In this document: positions 51,301 to 63,400 of the stretch, piece by piece | How the letters are laid out: every line of letters starts with the position of its first letter | Numbering within the stretch: the first letter of the stretch is position 1 | Assembly (NCBI GenBank): GCA_026545225.1 | Contig: CM048849.1 | Coordinates: 53,700,836-53,764,835 of the forward strand | Reading direction: 5' to 3' | DNA length: 64,000 nt | Source: Cornus controversa | Lineage: Eukaryota > Streptophyta > Magnoliopsida > Cornales > Cornaceae | The notes under the pieces: model-generated | What the model saw: the letters and a program-made list of their open reading frames with translations, nothing else | What the model was told of the DNA's origin: nothing | The model's database searches: none | Program-made: the position numbers and the translations under genes

Positions 51301-54300
51301 TCCTCATAAATAAACTCATAAATACATTAGCTCAGCCACTAAATGTGCTCAAACGGCTCATAAATGTGGTCCTTAAATACAGATGGGATAAACCACGATA
51401 GTGAACCAAGTACTAAGTGTTCCAGAAGATACTTGTGATTGACCTTTATCCAATCGAAACATGTTTGAGGGGCTCGTGTTCGACGAGGGTCTTGACGAGT
51501 CTTGGTCCTCAGCCACCATATTCAAAACCTAATAAGTTCCAATGAGACCCATTTCAAGCGTTGAATCTGTTGAGAGAGCAATGAAGAAAGTTGTGCCCCG
51601 CTCCCAACCAAATAACATTTGTGCCCTCTCATGGTGAGATTTTTCTTGGGAAGATTCCATCTTTGAGTGGTTTATTTCTTTCGAGGTTTATCTTGGGGAA
51701 GGAATTCCTTGTGCTTCGAGGTTTATTTGCACGAAAAAACTCTCAAGATCTTCTTTCATGGTTTATATACGGCAAAGAACCTCTCAACCATTCTTTTGCT
51801 AGAGGTTTACTTATGAGAAAGAACTTGATGGCTTGATTGTCTTCCTTTCAAGGCTTGTCTTGGTTAAAAAAAAAAACTCCTCAACCATCTTTTGAGGTTT
51901 ATCTATGATGAAGAACCCCTCGGTCATCTTTGTGCCTCAAGGTTATCTATTGGAAAGAACTCCTTAAAATCTTATTTTCAAGGTTAATCTGTGGAGAAAG
52001 AACTCAAAGACAACAAAAAGTGGCAGACTGGGATCTTCTTTGTTGCATGTCTCGAGTTACCAGCTAGATGAGAACTGTGGGGAAATCTTGGTTTGCGCAT
52101 GTGTACACGTATATACACCACATCAGGACTCAGTGATTGTTGCCCTACTTTTCTTATGCCACATGGCTAGTGCCGCCTCAAACGGACTGAATTTTTTTTT
52201 TTCTCAAATGCAGCACCTATCTACAAATAATTTTCCTATATACCACAAGCGAAAAATTCTCTATTCTAAAACACAATAGACTGAAGTTTGCCTCAAATGG
52301 AAAGATAAAAACAGTACCCATCCATGAACAGGTACAAAAGAGCTATCATATTAAGCAGCCCATTTTAAAAAAGTTCATCATTGGCATACTTAATCCTGTT
52401 ATTTAATCATAATAATAATAAATAAAATCCAACTATGAGAATATAATCCTGATAAAGGAGTAACAAAGTATCAATATGGTCCAAGAATTGTTTGACAGTA
52501 AGCCTAATATTTACATGAAATGTAAATTCTACATAAAACGTAGTTAAATAGTATATAAATCCAACTATAATAATACATGACCCATTTCTTCCTCTTTGTA
52601 ATATTTTTTTTTTTTTACTGCAGTATCTACTTTCTTAATTCAATCAACGTATTTAATGTAATTTATAGCTATTCATACCGAATTTCATGTTGTAACCCCA
52701 AGAGAGTATGCACCTCAAAAGGTCATTTAAGTATTAAAAACTTGATGCAATCTTTAGCTGGAATAGATAAACAAAAGTGGACAACACCTAAAAGGCAAAG
52801 AGATTATCATACATTAAACAGGCAGTTAGTATAGAGAAGGTCCAAAAGGAAATGTTGTCATACTCTTATGGGTGCATCAGAAAGGCTATCAAAAAGAAAG
52901 ATTCAACAGCAATAAATGTAGGACAAAAAGAAAAGTTTCTTGATCATTAATCAGAACGCAATTTCTTACCCAAATTAGAAGAGCCAATCATGAGATGAAA
53001 CACCTGTAATTGGACGTTCAATTCTATCAAGAATGACAAAGAAACAATCTCATGTTGAAATAGGAAAAATAGTAACAGCATATATAACCAAACACATTAA
53101 TCGCAAAACAACAAAATGATAGAATTCATTTAAGCACTACTGGAGACACGTCAAAATTCTAAGGAAATAGCACTAAAATAAAGAATATAACCATGTGATA
53201 TTTCAAATTATAGTACTAAAATTAAGGAATTAAACATTATCACGCTTATATGTTTTCATGTTCGTAAATATTATAATTATAAAAAAATGTGCAAAATCAA
53301 TGGTGAACTTCCTTCAAATGTTTTAATTAAAGAGGAGAAAAAGATATTTTGAAGTTGAATTGGCTACAGCAGAAAAAGAACTTGGCCCTAGTATAGTGCC
53401 TAGCAAGCATTAGGTCTAAGGATCAAGTCCTCTTGGGTGCAAACAATTCTTTGGGGGGTGGGTGGGTGTGTACCAACGAGGAAAAAAAAAAGAGGAAAAA
53501 AAGATGGTTTCGCACAGAGTTCAACACTGTACTTTAGCCTATGTTTGGTAAGAGGGATGGAATAAGCTTTCATTATTTGGTTTTGGTAGAGGCATCACTT
53601 TGGACCCACCATTTTGGTTTCATCCAAAATTAGAAGGAACGTGAGAGAGAAAGAAGAATATTTGTTGGGTAAATTTGTTTGCTTCCATCCATTTTTCCAT
53701 CCCTCCAACCAAACAGAGCATTATTTTATAATCATAGAATACAAAGGTGTATGAAGAGTCAATATCTAAGGTGCAAAATTAGAACTCCAAATTTGTAAAA
53801 GTTTTAACTTCATGGAAAATTTTGATTCACTTTTAAATTTCTAAAAATATAAAAAATTAAGTAAATTTTAATGATACCTAGAGAATGGGAAAAAAAAAAC
53901 CATTGATTTGCCTTTAAATTGTCAACTTGCGTTGTGCATCAGACGCCATACGTGTACTACATGAGTGCGTCAAGATGAATGACTCCTTTAAGATCTCTCT
54001 CTCCCCCTCCCCCCCACCAAAGAATTCATTGTTGAAAAAAGTGACTCATTTTTCATTATATTCCCTATTTGAATTGCATTCATTCCTCAGTGATGATAAA
54101 TAAATTAGGCAAATTTCATTCAAACCTCTACTAGTATAATAGATAACCAAAGCTGAAAGTATAATGGTATCATTCAATCCAGCATGTATATCATTTAGTG
54201 AAAAAAGATCATCAATAATTGGATAAAGAGTAAATGGTAATAACACAGCACTTACTTTCTGACGAGTCCAACCAACGCGTGAACTCCTTGAATGGATCCT

Positions 54301-56216
54301 TATCAACTGGCACATGGAAAATCAACAAATCAAATTATACAACAAAGAAGCAGTAGGGTCTACTTGTTAAGAAGAACAAATATATACAAATAAAACAGGA
54401 ATGGCACATAAAGAACATTTAGCAGCATCGATTGGCTTTACCGCCAGACCATGAACTGCATGAAGCCATATTTTATGTGATCTCTTATAAGCCTCCGACG
54501 AGTTATATGCCTACAGTGAAACTAAAATCACTGCTAGATGAGCACCTACGTGCCTTTAGCTACTATTCAAGACTGAGCAACCAGCCCCTTGGGCAGTGTT
54601 AGGCTTGGATCTCTCTCTTGAATATTCTGGTACACTCTAGAGCTCCTTTTTGTATCAAATAGTCACTAAGTATGTGAGGTAATTAGTTTAAGGATTCCAC
54701 ATATAATCACTGAGTTTGTTAGGTAATTAGGTTACGGATTTTACACATAAACAAAACAAAATAAATTAATTCTGTAATTTGTTTTACGACCACCTCAAAC
54801 TTACTATGTGAAATGAAAAGAAAAATAAGAGGAAAAAGATACGCTAACCAAAGCCCTGACTATGAGATGAGTATTATCTTCTCCCTCTCCTTCCTTCTCT
54901 CTCCCTCGTATTTGTACAAGAGGTCAAGGAGAGAGAAAATAAAGGGAAATCTAAAAAGAACGTGGACTGACACAATGAAATAGCATGATCCTGTTTCACG
55001 ATATTGTTCAGTTGGGCATTACCCTTAATCTAGATTAAGAGAGAGACGCAAAAAAATAAAAGAAGAAAGAAGCTTGCCCAACCTACTCCTAGAGTTTGGA
55101 ATTCAACAGTTCATTGAGATGGGTCAAGTTGTGATTGATGTTAGTATACATAAGATACAACACATAATAACCTTGAATTGGTTTCTAGGTTTATATAGAA
55201 AATGTTGAAATGCATTGCATGTTTGACTACAATGTCTCCAAGGTTTACGGAATGGATTCTAAGATTCACTGCCAAATTATGAGAAGATCATCATTGTATA
55301 TTAATTATAAATAAATTACTTTCTCAGATTTTCAACATCTTGTTATTCTACTCATATAGTAGGATAGTTCTCATTATAATTCTTCTGTTACCATAGGGTT
55401 GTCCATAACATTTTCAGTACAAATCATGAATTGCACCTAAATCTTAACAGCGGCTAGCTTTACAATACTGAGGAAACAAAAATTAAAACAGAACAGGTGT
55501 ATCCAGCAACCATCTAGGCTCCTAAATTAGCACTTAAGAAAACAGCAGACATGCAGCATCACCATGCTCTCGATAATTACAGCAGGTGTTGGTCCAGAGA
55601 GTGCAGGCACTCAAAGGAACTACTATAACTCAAAAGAATTTCAAATTTGCAGTTCAGTAATGGTTTCTACACAAATTGCATAATACAAAAGGCCATTATC
55701 AGTAAATTGGTTTATGGTTGCCTCAATTCCCTTTGCTTATATGTCAGGTTCCAATAGAAGTCAAAAAACCACCTTTTCACTAGATAAACACTCCCAAACA
55801 ATCAAAACCCAAGCCAATTGTCAGTCCATCGAGATTACTTATCAGAAAAATCATCAGTATATCAAGAATACTTCTCAGACTTCCATACAATCATCAGGAG
55901 ATGAACAAAGCCAAGAAAAAACTACAAACCACAATCAATTTTCCCCATTCTTAATGCGCACACACACACACATACATATATAAACGCATTTTTCTCAATG
56001 TGACGCACAAATACATGTATGCATAGATATATATGTGTGGCTGTGTGTATATATCGACGAGGACGAATTGATAGCAGGGATATAAAAGACCTGATAGAAT
56101 GCAAGAATGCCAATTACGCCATCTATAAAAGCAAGAGCGACATTGACAGCCACTAAGGCCTTAGGATAGCAACTTTCGTCTCCCAATTCGAAAATCATCT
56201 CCTCTTCCAAAAGCAT
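37094..56216 (-). CDS. TOM1/TOM3/THH1-family seven-pass membrane protein
   Basis: Thirteen exons, from the 5' end: 56091-56216, 54256-54306, 52970-53003, 49033-49119, 48896-48947, 47285-47456, 47022-47117, 43994-44054, 41109-41173, 40707-40781, 40532-40607, 39181-39344, 37094-37117. All have GT-AG borders and joins in phase, giving 360 residues. Family motifs include GWTRQKVFHLMIGSSNLGYF, FWVDLCHQ, GMGKNP, GSSVPSAFVLWVMRELPP and the terminal SRASPI. About seven hydrophobic segments are present, with an acidic and basic loop (about 125-165). The family (tobamovirus multiplication 1-like, THH1) comprises multi-pass endomembrane proteins. Arabidopsis TOM1 and TOM3 are host factors that anchor tobamovirus replication complexes to vacuolar membranes. 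This gene is closer to the divergent THH1-like members, so that role is not implied. The last exon codes for only seven residues. Introns total about 18 kb and hold several transposons. Confidence 0.93.
38602..39269 (-). repeat. Tandem duplication (344-bp offset) covering part of exon 12
   Basis: Copy B (about 38946-39269) contains the 3' part of exon 12 and the following intron sequence. Copy A (about 38602-38925) is a diverged repeat 344 bases downstream. Copy A still encodes a near-identical stretch (SRTIAFITDSSVIVHTQRW and on to SSQNQ) and keeps the CAG|GTTCAA donor. It lacks the 5' part and the acceptor of exon 12. It is best read as a pseudo-exon in intron 12. Confidence 0.85.
41409..41440. 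repeat. Long poly-C tract (25 C, A, 6 C)
   Basis: Twenty-five consecutive C, one A, then six C followed by GGG, inside intron 8 of the TOM1-like gene. The minus strand is a G-tract able to form a quadruplex. Confidence 0.95.
41760..42620. other. Compositionally distinct, coding-like insert in intron 8
   Basis: The segment has higher GC than the surrounding intron and fairly long interrupted frames on both strands (for example 41788-42087 plus, and about 42179-42504 minus with ELEELLEPQYKTLF). I recognise no family. It may be a worn transposon or a captured gene fragment. Confidence 0.35.
42332..42375. repeat. (GT)n followed by a 24-base poly-G tract
   Basis: About ten GT dinucleotides run into 24 consecutive G, about 900 bp from the poly-C tract and in inverted orientation to it. 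The Gly-rich and Pro-rich frames here are translations of this repeat. Confidence 0.95.
46271..46786 (-). mobile_element. TRIM retrotransposon tandem array (three LTRs, two internal segments)
   Basis: Three related LTRs of about 130-137 bp (46271-46400, 46461-46597, 46658-46786) alternate with two internal segments of only about 60 bp. In minus orientation each LTR runs TG...CA. Each internal segment starts with a primer site (AGTGGTATCAAAGC at 46644-46657) and ends in a purine tract (GTGCGGGGGAG at 46598-46608). This is the LTR-PBS-PPT-LTR plan of terminal-repeat retrotransposons in miniature, here duplicated by recombination between LTRs. No coding capacity and no clear target duplication were found. 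It sits in intron 7 of the TOM1-like gene. Confidence 0.85.
47865..48358. mobile_element. Mutator-like non-autonomous element with 10-bp TSD
   Basis: The ends TAGAAAGCACGGACAC (left) and TAGGAAGCACGGACAC (right, reverse complement) are inverted repeats. GGTGAAACCC flanks both sides (47855-47864 and 48359-48368), a duplication of 9-10 bp as made by Mutator-like elements. The left third is a degenerate array of TCGGACACT words. No ORF of note. It lies in intron 5 of the TOM1-like gene, in which splicing remains predicted to be intact. Confidence 0.85.
51635..52005. repeat. Degenerate ~45-50-bp minisatellite in intron 3
   Basis: Words of the type GAGGTTTAT(C/T)T..GG.AA(A/G)GAA.CTC and CTCAA.(A/C)ATCTT recur about seven times with many changes. 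The ORF at 51591-51836 only reads through this repeat. Similar degenerate arrays occur inside some large retrotransposons, but nothing else here proves that. Confidence 0.6.
53537..53720. mobile_element. Tourist-like MITE, 184 bp
   Basis: The ends GCCTATGTTTGGTAAGAGGG and TGCTCTGTTTGGTTGGAGGG (right, reverse complement) are inverted repeats, both followed by ATGGAA. TTA flanks both sides (53534-53536 and 53721-53723), as expected for PIF/Harbinger-derived MITEs. It lies in intron 2 of the TOM1-like gene. Confidence 0.75.
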
Positions 56217-56290
56217 GCGCCCTTGGAATCACAGAACACAACAATCTCCCTCTCTCTCCTCTCTACTCTCTCTCTCTCTCTCTCTCTCTA

Positions 56291-56303
56291 GATATATATA
56301 TAG
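56291..56303 (-). promoter_or_regulatory. TATA element of the TOM1-like gene
   Basis: TATATATATAT in minus orientation, followed by a long (GA)n/(AG)n leader (56245-56289), lies about 75 bases upstream of the ATG at 56216. GA-rich leaders next to TATA elements are common in plants. Confidence 0.5.
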
Positions 56304-56319
56304 CCTCTCTCACTCTAGA

Positions 56320-59036
56320 AAAGGAGGAGTGTATTAACAAGGACTTTCGTCCTGAACTATGATGTGTACGGTTCGAATACGATATCTTTTGAAGGTATCT
56401 TTCATGGTAGATCTGTTAGCGGATTCATGTTTTCTTTCTTTCTCTCTTTCTTTCTTTTAAGAAATAAAATGTGCGATTGGCAAGAGAGAAAGGAAATTGA
56501 TTAGGATGAAAAAATAGAAAAAAATGAAAGAAAATTGATTTTTTCTTATTTTTCCTTTTTTCTGTTTGCCCCCTTTGACTTTGGTAATCTTTTTATTGAG
56601 AAGCTCTTAATAATATGTTTCAACCAGAGTCTTCCGGAATGAGATTTTAAAAAGAAAGAGGAAATGAAAATATTGTAAATTAAGTCTCATTTTTGCATAT
56701 AAAATAAATTAGAGTAAAAGAAACTAGCTAAATTGTGAAATTCTGTCACGTGGAATTTTAAGATGGTATATTTTATTTGAAATCCAATTACATATTCAAT
56801 TTTTTCAATTTCAGACAACAAAAGTATCTTTTCAAGATTCAAATCTCATTATTCCCAAAACATTGAATGATAATATATGGAGTAGTTCTTTAATATTTTT
56901 TAGAGAATATAAAGTTATTTTAGGGAGGGTATTATCGTTTTCACCTTGCATGTTTATTTAATGTTGATGAAGAAAGAGCAAAAGATGCATTTATAGACAA
57001 GAGAATGTTTTTTCTATCTTTTATTTGCTTGAGTAGAAACAAATAGAAGAAAATGCACCTATTATTTTTTTTTTGGGTAAGAGACTAGAAAGCACATATA
57101 CTCTGTCAAATATGTCGTGACGATATCGAACATGAATATGGTCGGACACATGTTAAACACGACTAAAAATATTCATAATTAAAATTTTTTTTTTTTGAGA
57201 TTGACATGGCAAGAACATGGCTCGGATACGCCTACGACAGCTAGATACACAAGTGTTGGGATTCTGTATATCCTACAAAGTCATTTTATTGATTGTATTT
57301 GACATTTAAATTTAATAAATCCTGTTTTATTTATATTCATTAATATATGATGAATGTTTGTATCGATTAGCTCAAGAGAATTAAGCTAATTGTCCACTAA
57401 TTATGGTATGATGATTTGTGTGTATAAGGAAGTAGTTTATGTGTGGGAGATATAAATCATCGACATTCATAATTATAGACTTGTTCGCGTTCGTTAATAG
57501 AATTAGGCTTTCTATTAGGATTAATGTAACGCATTGATTTCTACTTGTTAGGTGATTTATATTAGTTATCTAAGTGGAAAACTCATAATCATATGTGTTA
57601 GTATGTAGAACACACTGAACTGGATAAAGGATAAATAAAAAAATTACTTGAACCACCATGATTAATTTTTCTTATCATTACTAAAGAAAATAGACTTTTA
57701 ATCTTGAGAGACTTATGAACTCTGATTCATGATCATGGATACTTTGATTTACTTGAATGACTTCTTGAAAATTTTGAGTATCCATTGATTATGGACTTTG
57801 GAACATATTTCTCAAGATATAATTCATATGCTATATATATATTTTGGTTACGTTTGTTTGATCACATAACAATGGTCAATTATATTATAAATACTTTATT
57901 TATTTATTAAATATATTATTTTATATGAAAAAAATTTATGTGATCAAATGGTTTATAAACCTAATGGCCAAAATATAGATTAATTAATATATTGAATTGA
58001 TAGTATTATTTATCCAAATAACTAATTAACATAAAGGATTGATTTACAGTATTTAGTAATTGTGGCTTCTATATACGTATCTTGGAGTGCAATTTTTTTA
58101 TTTAGTGGACTTTAAAATAAGTAGTTGACTTGTTAATTGGGTGACAAGCCATTTAATAGACAAACTAGATTTAAGACAAAGATAGTTTCATCTAGATCCT
58201 ACTCCTAATCTAAAGAGAAAGTAAGAGTAAAAGGAGGAACTAAGGTTGGACAATGAGGTGCCAACCACCCTTGGGAGATATACGTACACATATTTCTATA
58301 CAAATAATTCCCTCTCATAAACCCTAATTGCAAAATAGACTTTAAGCCCACTTTGCTATTACAGTACTTCTGGATTTTATGCAAGGACACAGGATCATTT
58401 TATGAAAGGACACGGGAGTGAAGATCAAGAAGAGATTGGAAGCAATATTACAAAAAAGACTTGAAGCCACTCTTCTATTACTTGGGGATTTTATGTGAGG
58501 ACATAGGAGTAAAGATTAAGAGGAGATTAGAAGCAAATGAATTACATCTTGGTGATCAATGTTTCAAAGTTGATCAAGCATAAAAGACTTTTTCCATAAT
58601 TATCAATTGTCCAAATGTCATATTAGTTCTCTCTGTATTATGATTAATTGATGAAAAGTGGTAGGGACAGTCGTTTAAGTAACAGTCACTCCACAATCAC
58701 TTTTTTTATTGATTTACAAACCTAGAATATCACAATAATTAATGCATGTTTTATATTTAATTGGACACTAAAAATATAAATTTTTAAGACAGAAATATCT
58801 TTTTAGTCATTTCTTCCCTTTCTTAGTAGATCGTGTATACATATATAGTGTGTGTGTGTATATATAAATAAATAGTTATGTTCCTTTCTTTCTTCCTTTT
58901 AGTTTCTTTTCTTCTTCTTTTTTCCTTCTCACTTGATCCATGTGTGCATGTATAGTGATATATATAAACAATTACTTTATTTTCTTTTCTTTTTTTCAAT
59001 TGTTCTTCTTTTCCTTTTTCTTTCAAGAGCGATATA
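56320..59036. other. Intergenic DNA
   Basis: No gene is supported. A segment at about 57085-57260 contains CTAGAAAGCAC at its left end and scattered CGGACACA and CGGATACG words, and looks like a worn relative of the Mutator-like element at 47865. The remainder is AT-rich with short microsatellites near 58845-58865. Confidence 0.5.
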
Positions 59037-60470
59037 TCTATTTATACTATCTATTAAAAGTATAAAGGGGTTTTTAGTTTCATTACACTATTTTTTTATT
59101 TTTAAATTAAAAAAATGGAATTACCCAAGCAAAACCCTTTCCTTTTTATTTTGAAATTAAAAAAATAGAATTACCCAAGCAAAACCCTTTCTTTTTATTT
59201 CTAAATTTAAAAAAAAAAGAATTATAACCCGCAAAACTTTAAACACCTAAAATCACTCTTCTCTTTCCTTTTTTATTTATAAATTAAAAAAAAAAAAAGA
59301 ATTACCTAAGCAAAACTCTAAACACCTAAAATCATTTTTTCTCTCAACTGGCGACTCTCCAAAAATAGAATTACCTATGCAAAACCCTTTCTTTTATTTA
59401 TAAATTTAAAAAAATAGAATTATAACCCGCAAAACCCTAAACACCTATAAAATCACTCTTCTCTTGGCTATGACTCTTCATTCTTCCTCTCAGCTCTCAT
59501 CTTCCTCTCGGCTCTTATCAACATGACTCTCAGCTTCCTCTCGGATCTCATGAACAACCATATTTAATTCGGCTTTGTCTTGGCTTACATGTGAGTTATT
59601 TTCTTTGATTTTCTTTTTCTACTCATTGTTTGCTATTAGCTTTTGAAATTAAAATTTTTTAATAAAAAATTACGTTTGTAATGAGTCATGCTATCGAATT
59701 GAATATCTAATTAATAAATCAGATACAAATTTAATCTTAAATAATCAACCTATAATATAATCATGTTTGGTGTAGATTTTTTTGTGCCTAGCTCAGAATT
59801 TTAATTCTTCCAGAACATGATTGGATTTTATATACATAATGCACTTAGAGATATATAATTGATAATGGTTGTGTAATAAATAATATTATGTTTTAGAAGT
59901 TTGTGTTAGGGAAGAAGTTAGAGAGTGAAGAAATAGAATTAGAAAAAAATACTTATTTAAATAATATTATATTTTAGGAGTATGTGTTAGGAATGAAGTT
60001 AGTGAGATAATAAATAGAATTAGAAAAAATATCAATATATAAGAATTATAATATATTTTTTTTTTTGAATTTTTGAATTTTTTTTTTAAAAAAGATGGTG
60101 TGTTAGGGTTGAAGTGTGAGAGAAAGAATAAATAGAATTAGAAAAGTTATAAATATAAGAATTATAATTTTATTTTTATTTTTTCTGAAATAGGAAGAAT
60201 TTGTGTTAGGGATGAAGTGTGAATTAAATTGGAATTCTAACCTAATTAAGCCACTTTAAATGGATTTGAAATTCTTTAGACATTTAAGGAAAAAAAACAG
60301 TAATTAAATTAAATAATTTGAAACTCCGTAAATTAAATTTTCTAATCAAATTATTTAAATTTTAAAAATAGGAAGATTTTGTGTTAGGAATGAAGTGTAA
60401 GAGAAAGAATAGATAAAATTAGAAATTTTATAAAAGTATGAATTATAATATATTTTTTTATTTTTTCTGA
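59037..60470 (+). mobile_element. Helitron 5' end, truncated copy of the family at 1-3765
   Basis: The 5' terminus is the typical TC plus CTATTAAAAG form (TCTATTTATACTATCTATTAAAAG, shown here in two parts: TCTATTTATACTAT then CTATTAAAAG), preceded by a host A at 59036. The ~97-bp and ~560-bp repeat units of the first copy follow once each. Similarity fades near 60470. No hairpin-CTRR end was found downstream, so the 3' end appears lost. Orientation is the same as the first copy. Confidence 0.7.
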
Positions 60471-61000
60471 AATATTAAGAGGTTTTTTTTTTGGCATAAT
60501 ATAATTTTTTTTGGATCCTATATTAATATTTTTTTTCCCAATTTCTGTCAAGAGAGATAATTTATTTAATAAAGATAACATTTTTTGTACTATTTTTTTT
60601 CCAGTCCTCTCAAGATAATTTATTAAACATAAATAACTTATTTTTGGGTCTTGTCAAAAGAGAAAAAAATAACTATTTTTTGAGTATTTATTTATTTTTG
60701 ATCCTGTCAAAAGAGACCAAAAACATTAAAAATTGAAGACCGAGAGATATTTGAAAAAAAAGAATAGTTGTGTAATTTGAAAAATGATAATCATTTACCA
60801 GTGAATTTAATGTTATAAATGTCATTTCTTTTCAAACGAGAGTACAAACATTAAATTTACTTAAATGCAGAAGAAAAATAGATTATGGCCGAAAAGTTAT
60901 GAAAGTGAACCTTCCATCAGTTTGTGGCTGTTTCTTTTTCTTAGTTGTCACTTATTCATTAATATGTTTCTACTATTTTTGTAGCAGGGCTTTGCACTAA

Positions 61001-61490
61001 TTTTGGAAGATATTTTAAGGCTAATCTAAGAAGAATGATGGAAATATAACGAAAAAGGAATTCTCTATGTATAAATAGTATGGATTTAAGATATTTATTG
61101 CTTATACAAATTAATATATTTTTTATGTACCGTGTCTATGGGACTATTAAGCACTCGCAATCATGATCGTTAAATAGAGTGATTTTAGACCGTAGATAGT
61201 AAAAAACATTTTGGACTATATGATTGATTTTTTAACCACTTTTAAAATTTTGGAAGATGTTTTAAGGCTAATCTAAGAAGAATGATGGAAATATAAAGAA
61301 AAAGAAATTCTCTATGTATAATACTATGGATTTAAGATATTTATTGCTTATACAAATTAACATACTTTTTCTATATCCCTGCCTACGGTATTATCATGCA
61401 CACACAATTATGACTGTTAGATAGAGTGATTTTAAAAGACATTTTAAATCACATGATTGGTTTATTAACTACTTTTGATCGTGAGGTTGA
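61001..61490. repeat. Tandem duplication of about 248 bp
   Basis: TTTTGGAAGATATTTTAAGG starts the first unit at 61001. The second unit starts at about 61249 and runs to about 61490 with many point changes. Both contain the TAGATAGAGTGATTTTA-type word shared with 4325-4560. Confidence 0.8.
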
Positions 61491-61636
61491 ACTTTTTTGC
61501 ATTATTATACCTTCCTCTTATATTATATATATATATATTTCTCTTTATCTACTAAAATATATGGTCATACTTTCTAGCTTAATCAACTAGACTCTCTCTC
61601 TCTATCTTTTGTATCCATGTGTAGATTAATCAATTA

Positions 61637-62130
61637 GGGTCACTTTGGTAGAAAAAAAATAGAAAGAAAAAGAAAAGATTTGGAGGGTTATAGTTTTGTG
61701 TGTTTGATATGAAAATTTTAAAAGAAACAAAAGGAAATGGAAGAATTTGGAGGGATAAATTAAGGGTGAATAGTAGATTTTGTTATTCTTCCAAAAATGA
61801 GAAGAAATGGAAAGAAAGGGAAGGAAAGACAACATTTTTTAATGAAATTTTGTTAATACCAATTTTACCCTTGTTTTGATAAAAGCTAAAATTTGTTCTT
61901 TTAAATATAAAAGGGTATAATGGTAAATTTTTTAAATTATTTCTTTTCCTTTATTTTCTCAAGCATGTTAACTATCATTTCTTTTCTTTTCCTCTAATAA
62001 TCAACCAAACACGATAAAAATTTAACACTATCATTTCTTTTCCTTTCCTTTCTTTTTTTTTCTCTCATTACAAATGTTATCCTTTCTTTTCTTTTCTTTT
62101 CTTTTCTTTTTCATTCTACCAAATATAGCC
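61637..62130. mobile_element. Tourist-like MITE, 494 bp
   Basis: The ends GGGTCACTTTGGTAGAA and GGCTATATTTGGTAGAA (right, reverse complement) are inverted repeats, with TTA on both sides (61634-61636 and 62131-62133). The interior is purine-rich on the left and pyrimidine-rich on the right, so the whole element folds. The ORF at 61626-61835 lies within it and is not a gene. Confidence 0.75.
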
Positions 62131-62470
62131 TTACTCTCTCTCTCTCTCTCTCTCTAATGCGCTCTCTCTCTCACTAATGGTATCAGCAGCAGCAGCCGTC
62201 CTGTTTTTAAACCATAAACTAAGAAAGCAACACCAGAGGACACGCAGTAAACCAGCATAACAATACTACGGAGTACAAGATTTGGAAGATAGACAATGTT
62301 TAAAAACATAGATGAGTCCGTAAACTGCAATTTGACTATACCAACTCTGATCCAAGAAAAAAATATCACACATTGTTTGGCTGCTTCACTAACTCCAACC
62401 AACCTGTTCAACTATGTGGAAAAAGTTCGTACGGAAATAAATACGTGCCGACAGGAAAAAGGAGTTGGCT

Positions 62471-62832
62471 TCTAATGGCCTTGTTTATTTAGTAGAAATT
62501 AAAAGGATAATACTTACCTACTCATCAGTGTGTAAGTGAACCCTCCTGATTACTGATGTGTTCCAATAAAAATTGAATACATCAATTTTAAAGTGTAATA
62601 AATAAGTATAATAAATGAGGTCAATTTCATTTATTATACTTATTTATTACATTTTAAACTTCATTTATTATACTTATTTATTGCATTTTAAATTTAATTT
62701 TGTAATTAAAGCTGATGTGTTGATTTTTTATTGGGACACGAGGGCTCACCTACACACCAATGAATAGGTAAGTATTGTCCAAATTAAAATCAGTTAGTTT
62801 CTAATGGCGTTGTTTATTTAGTAGAAATTAAG
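62471..62832. repeat. 35-bp direct repeat flanking the MITE
   Basis: TTCTAATGGCCTTGTTTATT (continuing to TAGTAGAAATTA) lies left of the MITE, and TTCTAATGGCGTTGTTTATT (same continuation) lies 42 bases after its right TSD. The copies differ at one base. Confidence 0.75.
62505..62780. mobile_element. MITE of Mutator type with 9-bp TSD, 276 bp
   Basis: The ends GGATAATACTTACCTACTCA and GGACAATACTTACCTATTCA (right, reverse complement) start inverted repeats of more than 40 bases. AAATTAAAA flanks both sides (62496-62504 and 62781-62789). TAAATAAGTATAATAAATGA recurs in both orientations inside. Confidence 0.8.
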
Positions 62833-63217
62833 AATGGGCTTCGCATTATTAACTATTACACCAATTATAAAATTAAAGATAAAGAGTATAATTAAAATTA
62901 AGGATAAATTGATACCAATTATTACTACTGGAGTTTTGAGCTTAGGAAACATTTCTATAAAAAAAAAGTAAATTTTTACTAGAAAGTAGGACTAATTTTT
63001 ACTATAATTTTTTCAATTCAATTTGATCAAAAAAAAAAGAAAAAAAAGTAACACTCACACCGAGTTCTATACGCGCGAACAATCCGCATATATCATTATA
63101 GAAAGTGAAGATCCATAAAGTATAAATCTCTCCTATATATATATTCCAACCAGGTCATAATTAATCAATCAACTTGATCTCTCTCTGCCAAGCTTGATTG
63201 ATGAAAAACAAAGCATG

Positions 63218-63398
63218 TGTTAGATTATATATTTTCTATTATAGAATAGGTTTCTTATACAGTCTCTTAAATCATCTAAGATTATGATTTCTTTATCTCC
63301 TAAGTTTACTTAGCTTCCAAGATTATATACATATAAATAGGCTTTATGTATTATCCATTGATATCAATTTAATATACAATCTTCCTTTATTTCTAACA
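63218..63398 (+). mobile_element. Solo LTR, 181 bp, with 5-bp TSD
   Basis: It begins TGTTAGATTATA and ends TTTCTAACA, so the ends are inverted (TGTTAGA/TCTAACA). It has a TATA element (ATATAAATAG near 63333) and is flanked by GCATG on both sides (63213-63217 and 63399-63403). No internal region is present, as after LTR-LTR recombination. The orientation is inferred from the TATA element. Confidence 0.85.
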
Positions 63399-63400
63399 GC

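Noticed and set aside
62154-62411. 85-codon hydrophobic minus-strand frame
   Set aside because: No family match that I can name, no neighbouring exons and no clear promoter; it may be a worn fragment, but there is not enough to call it.
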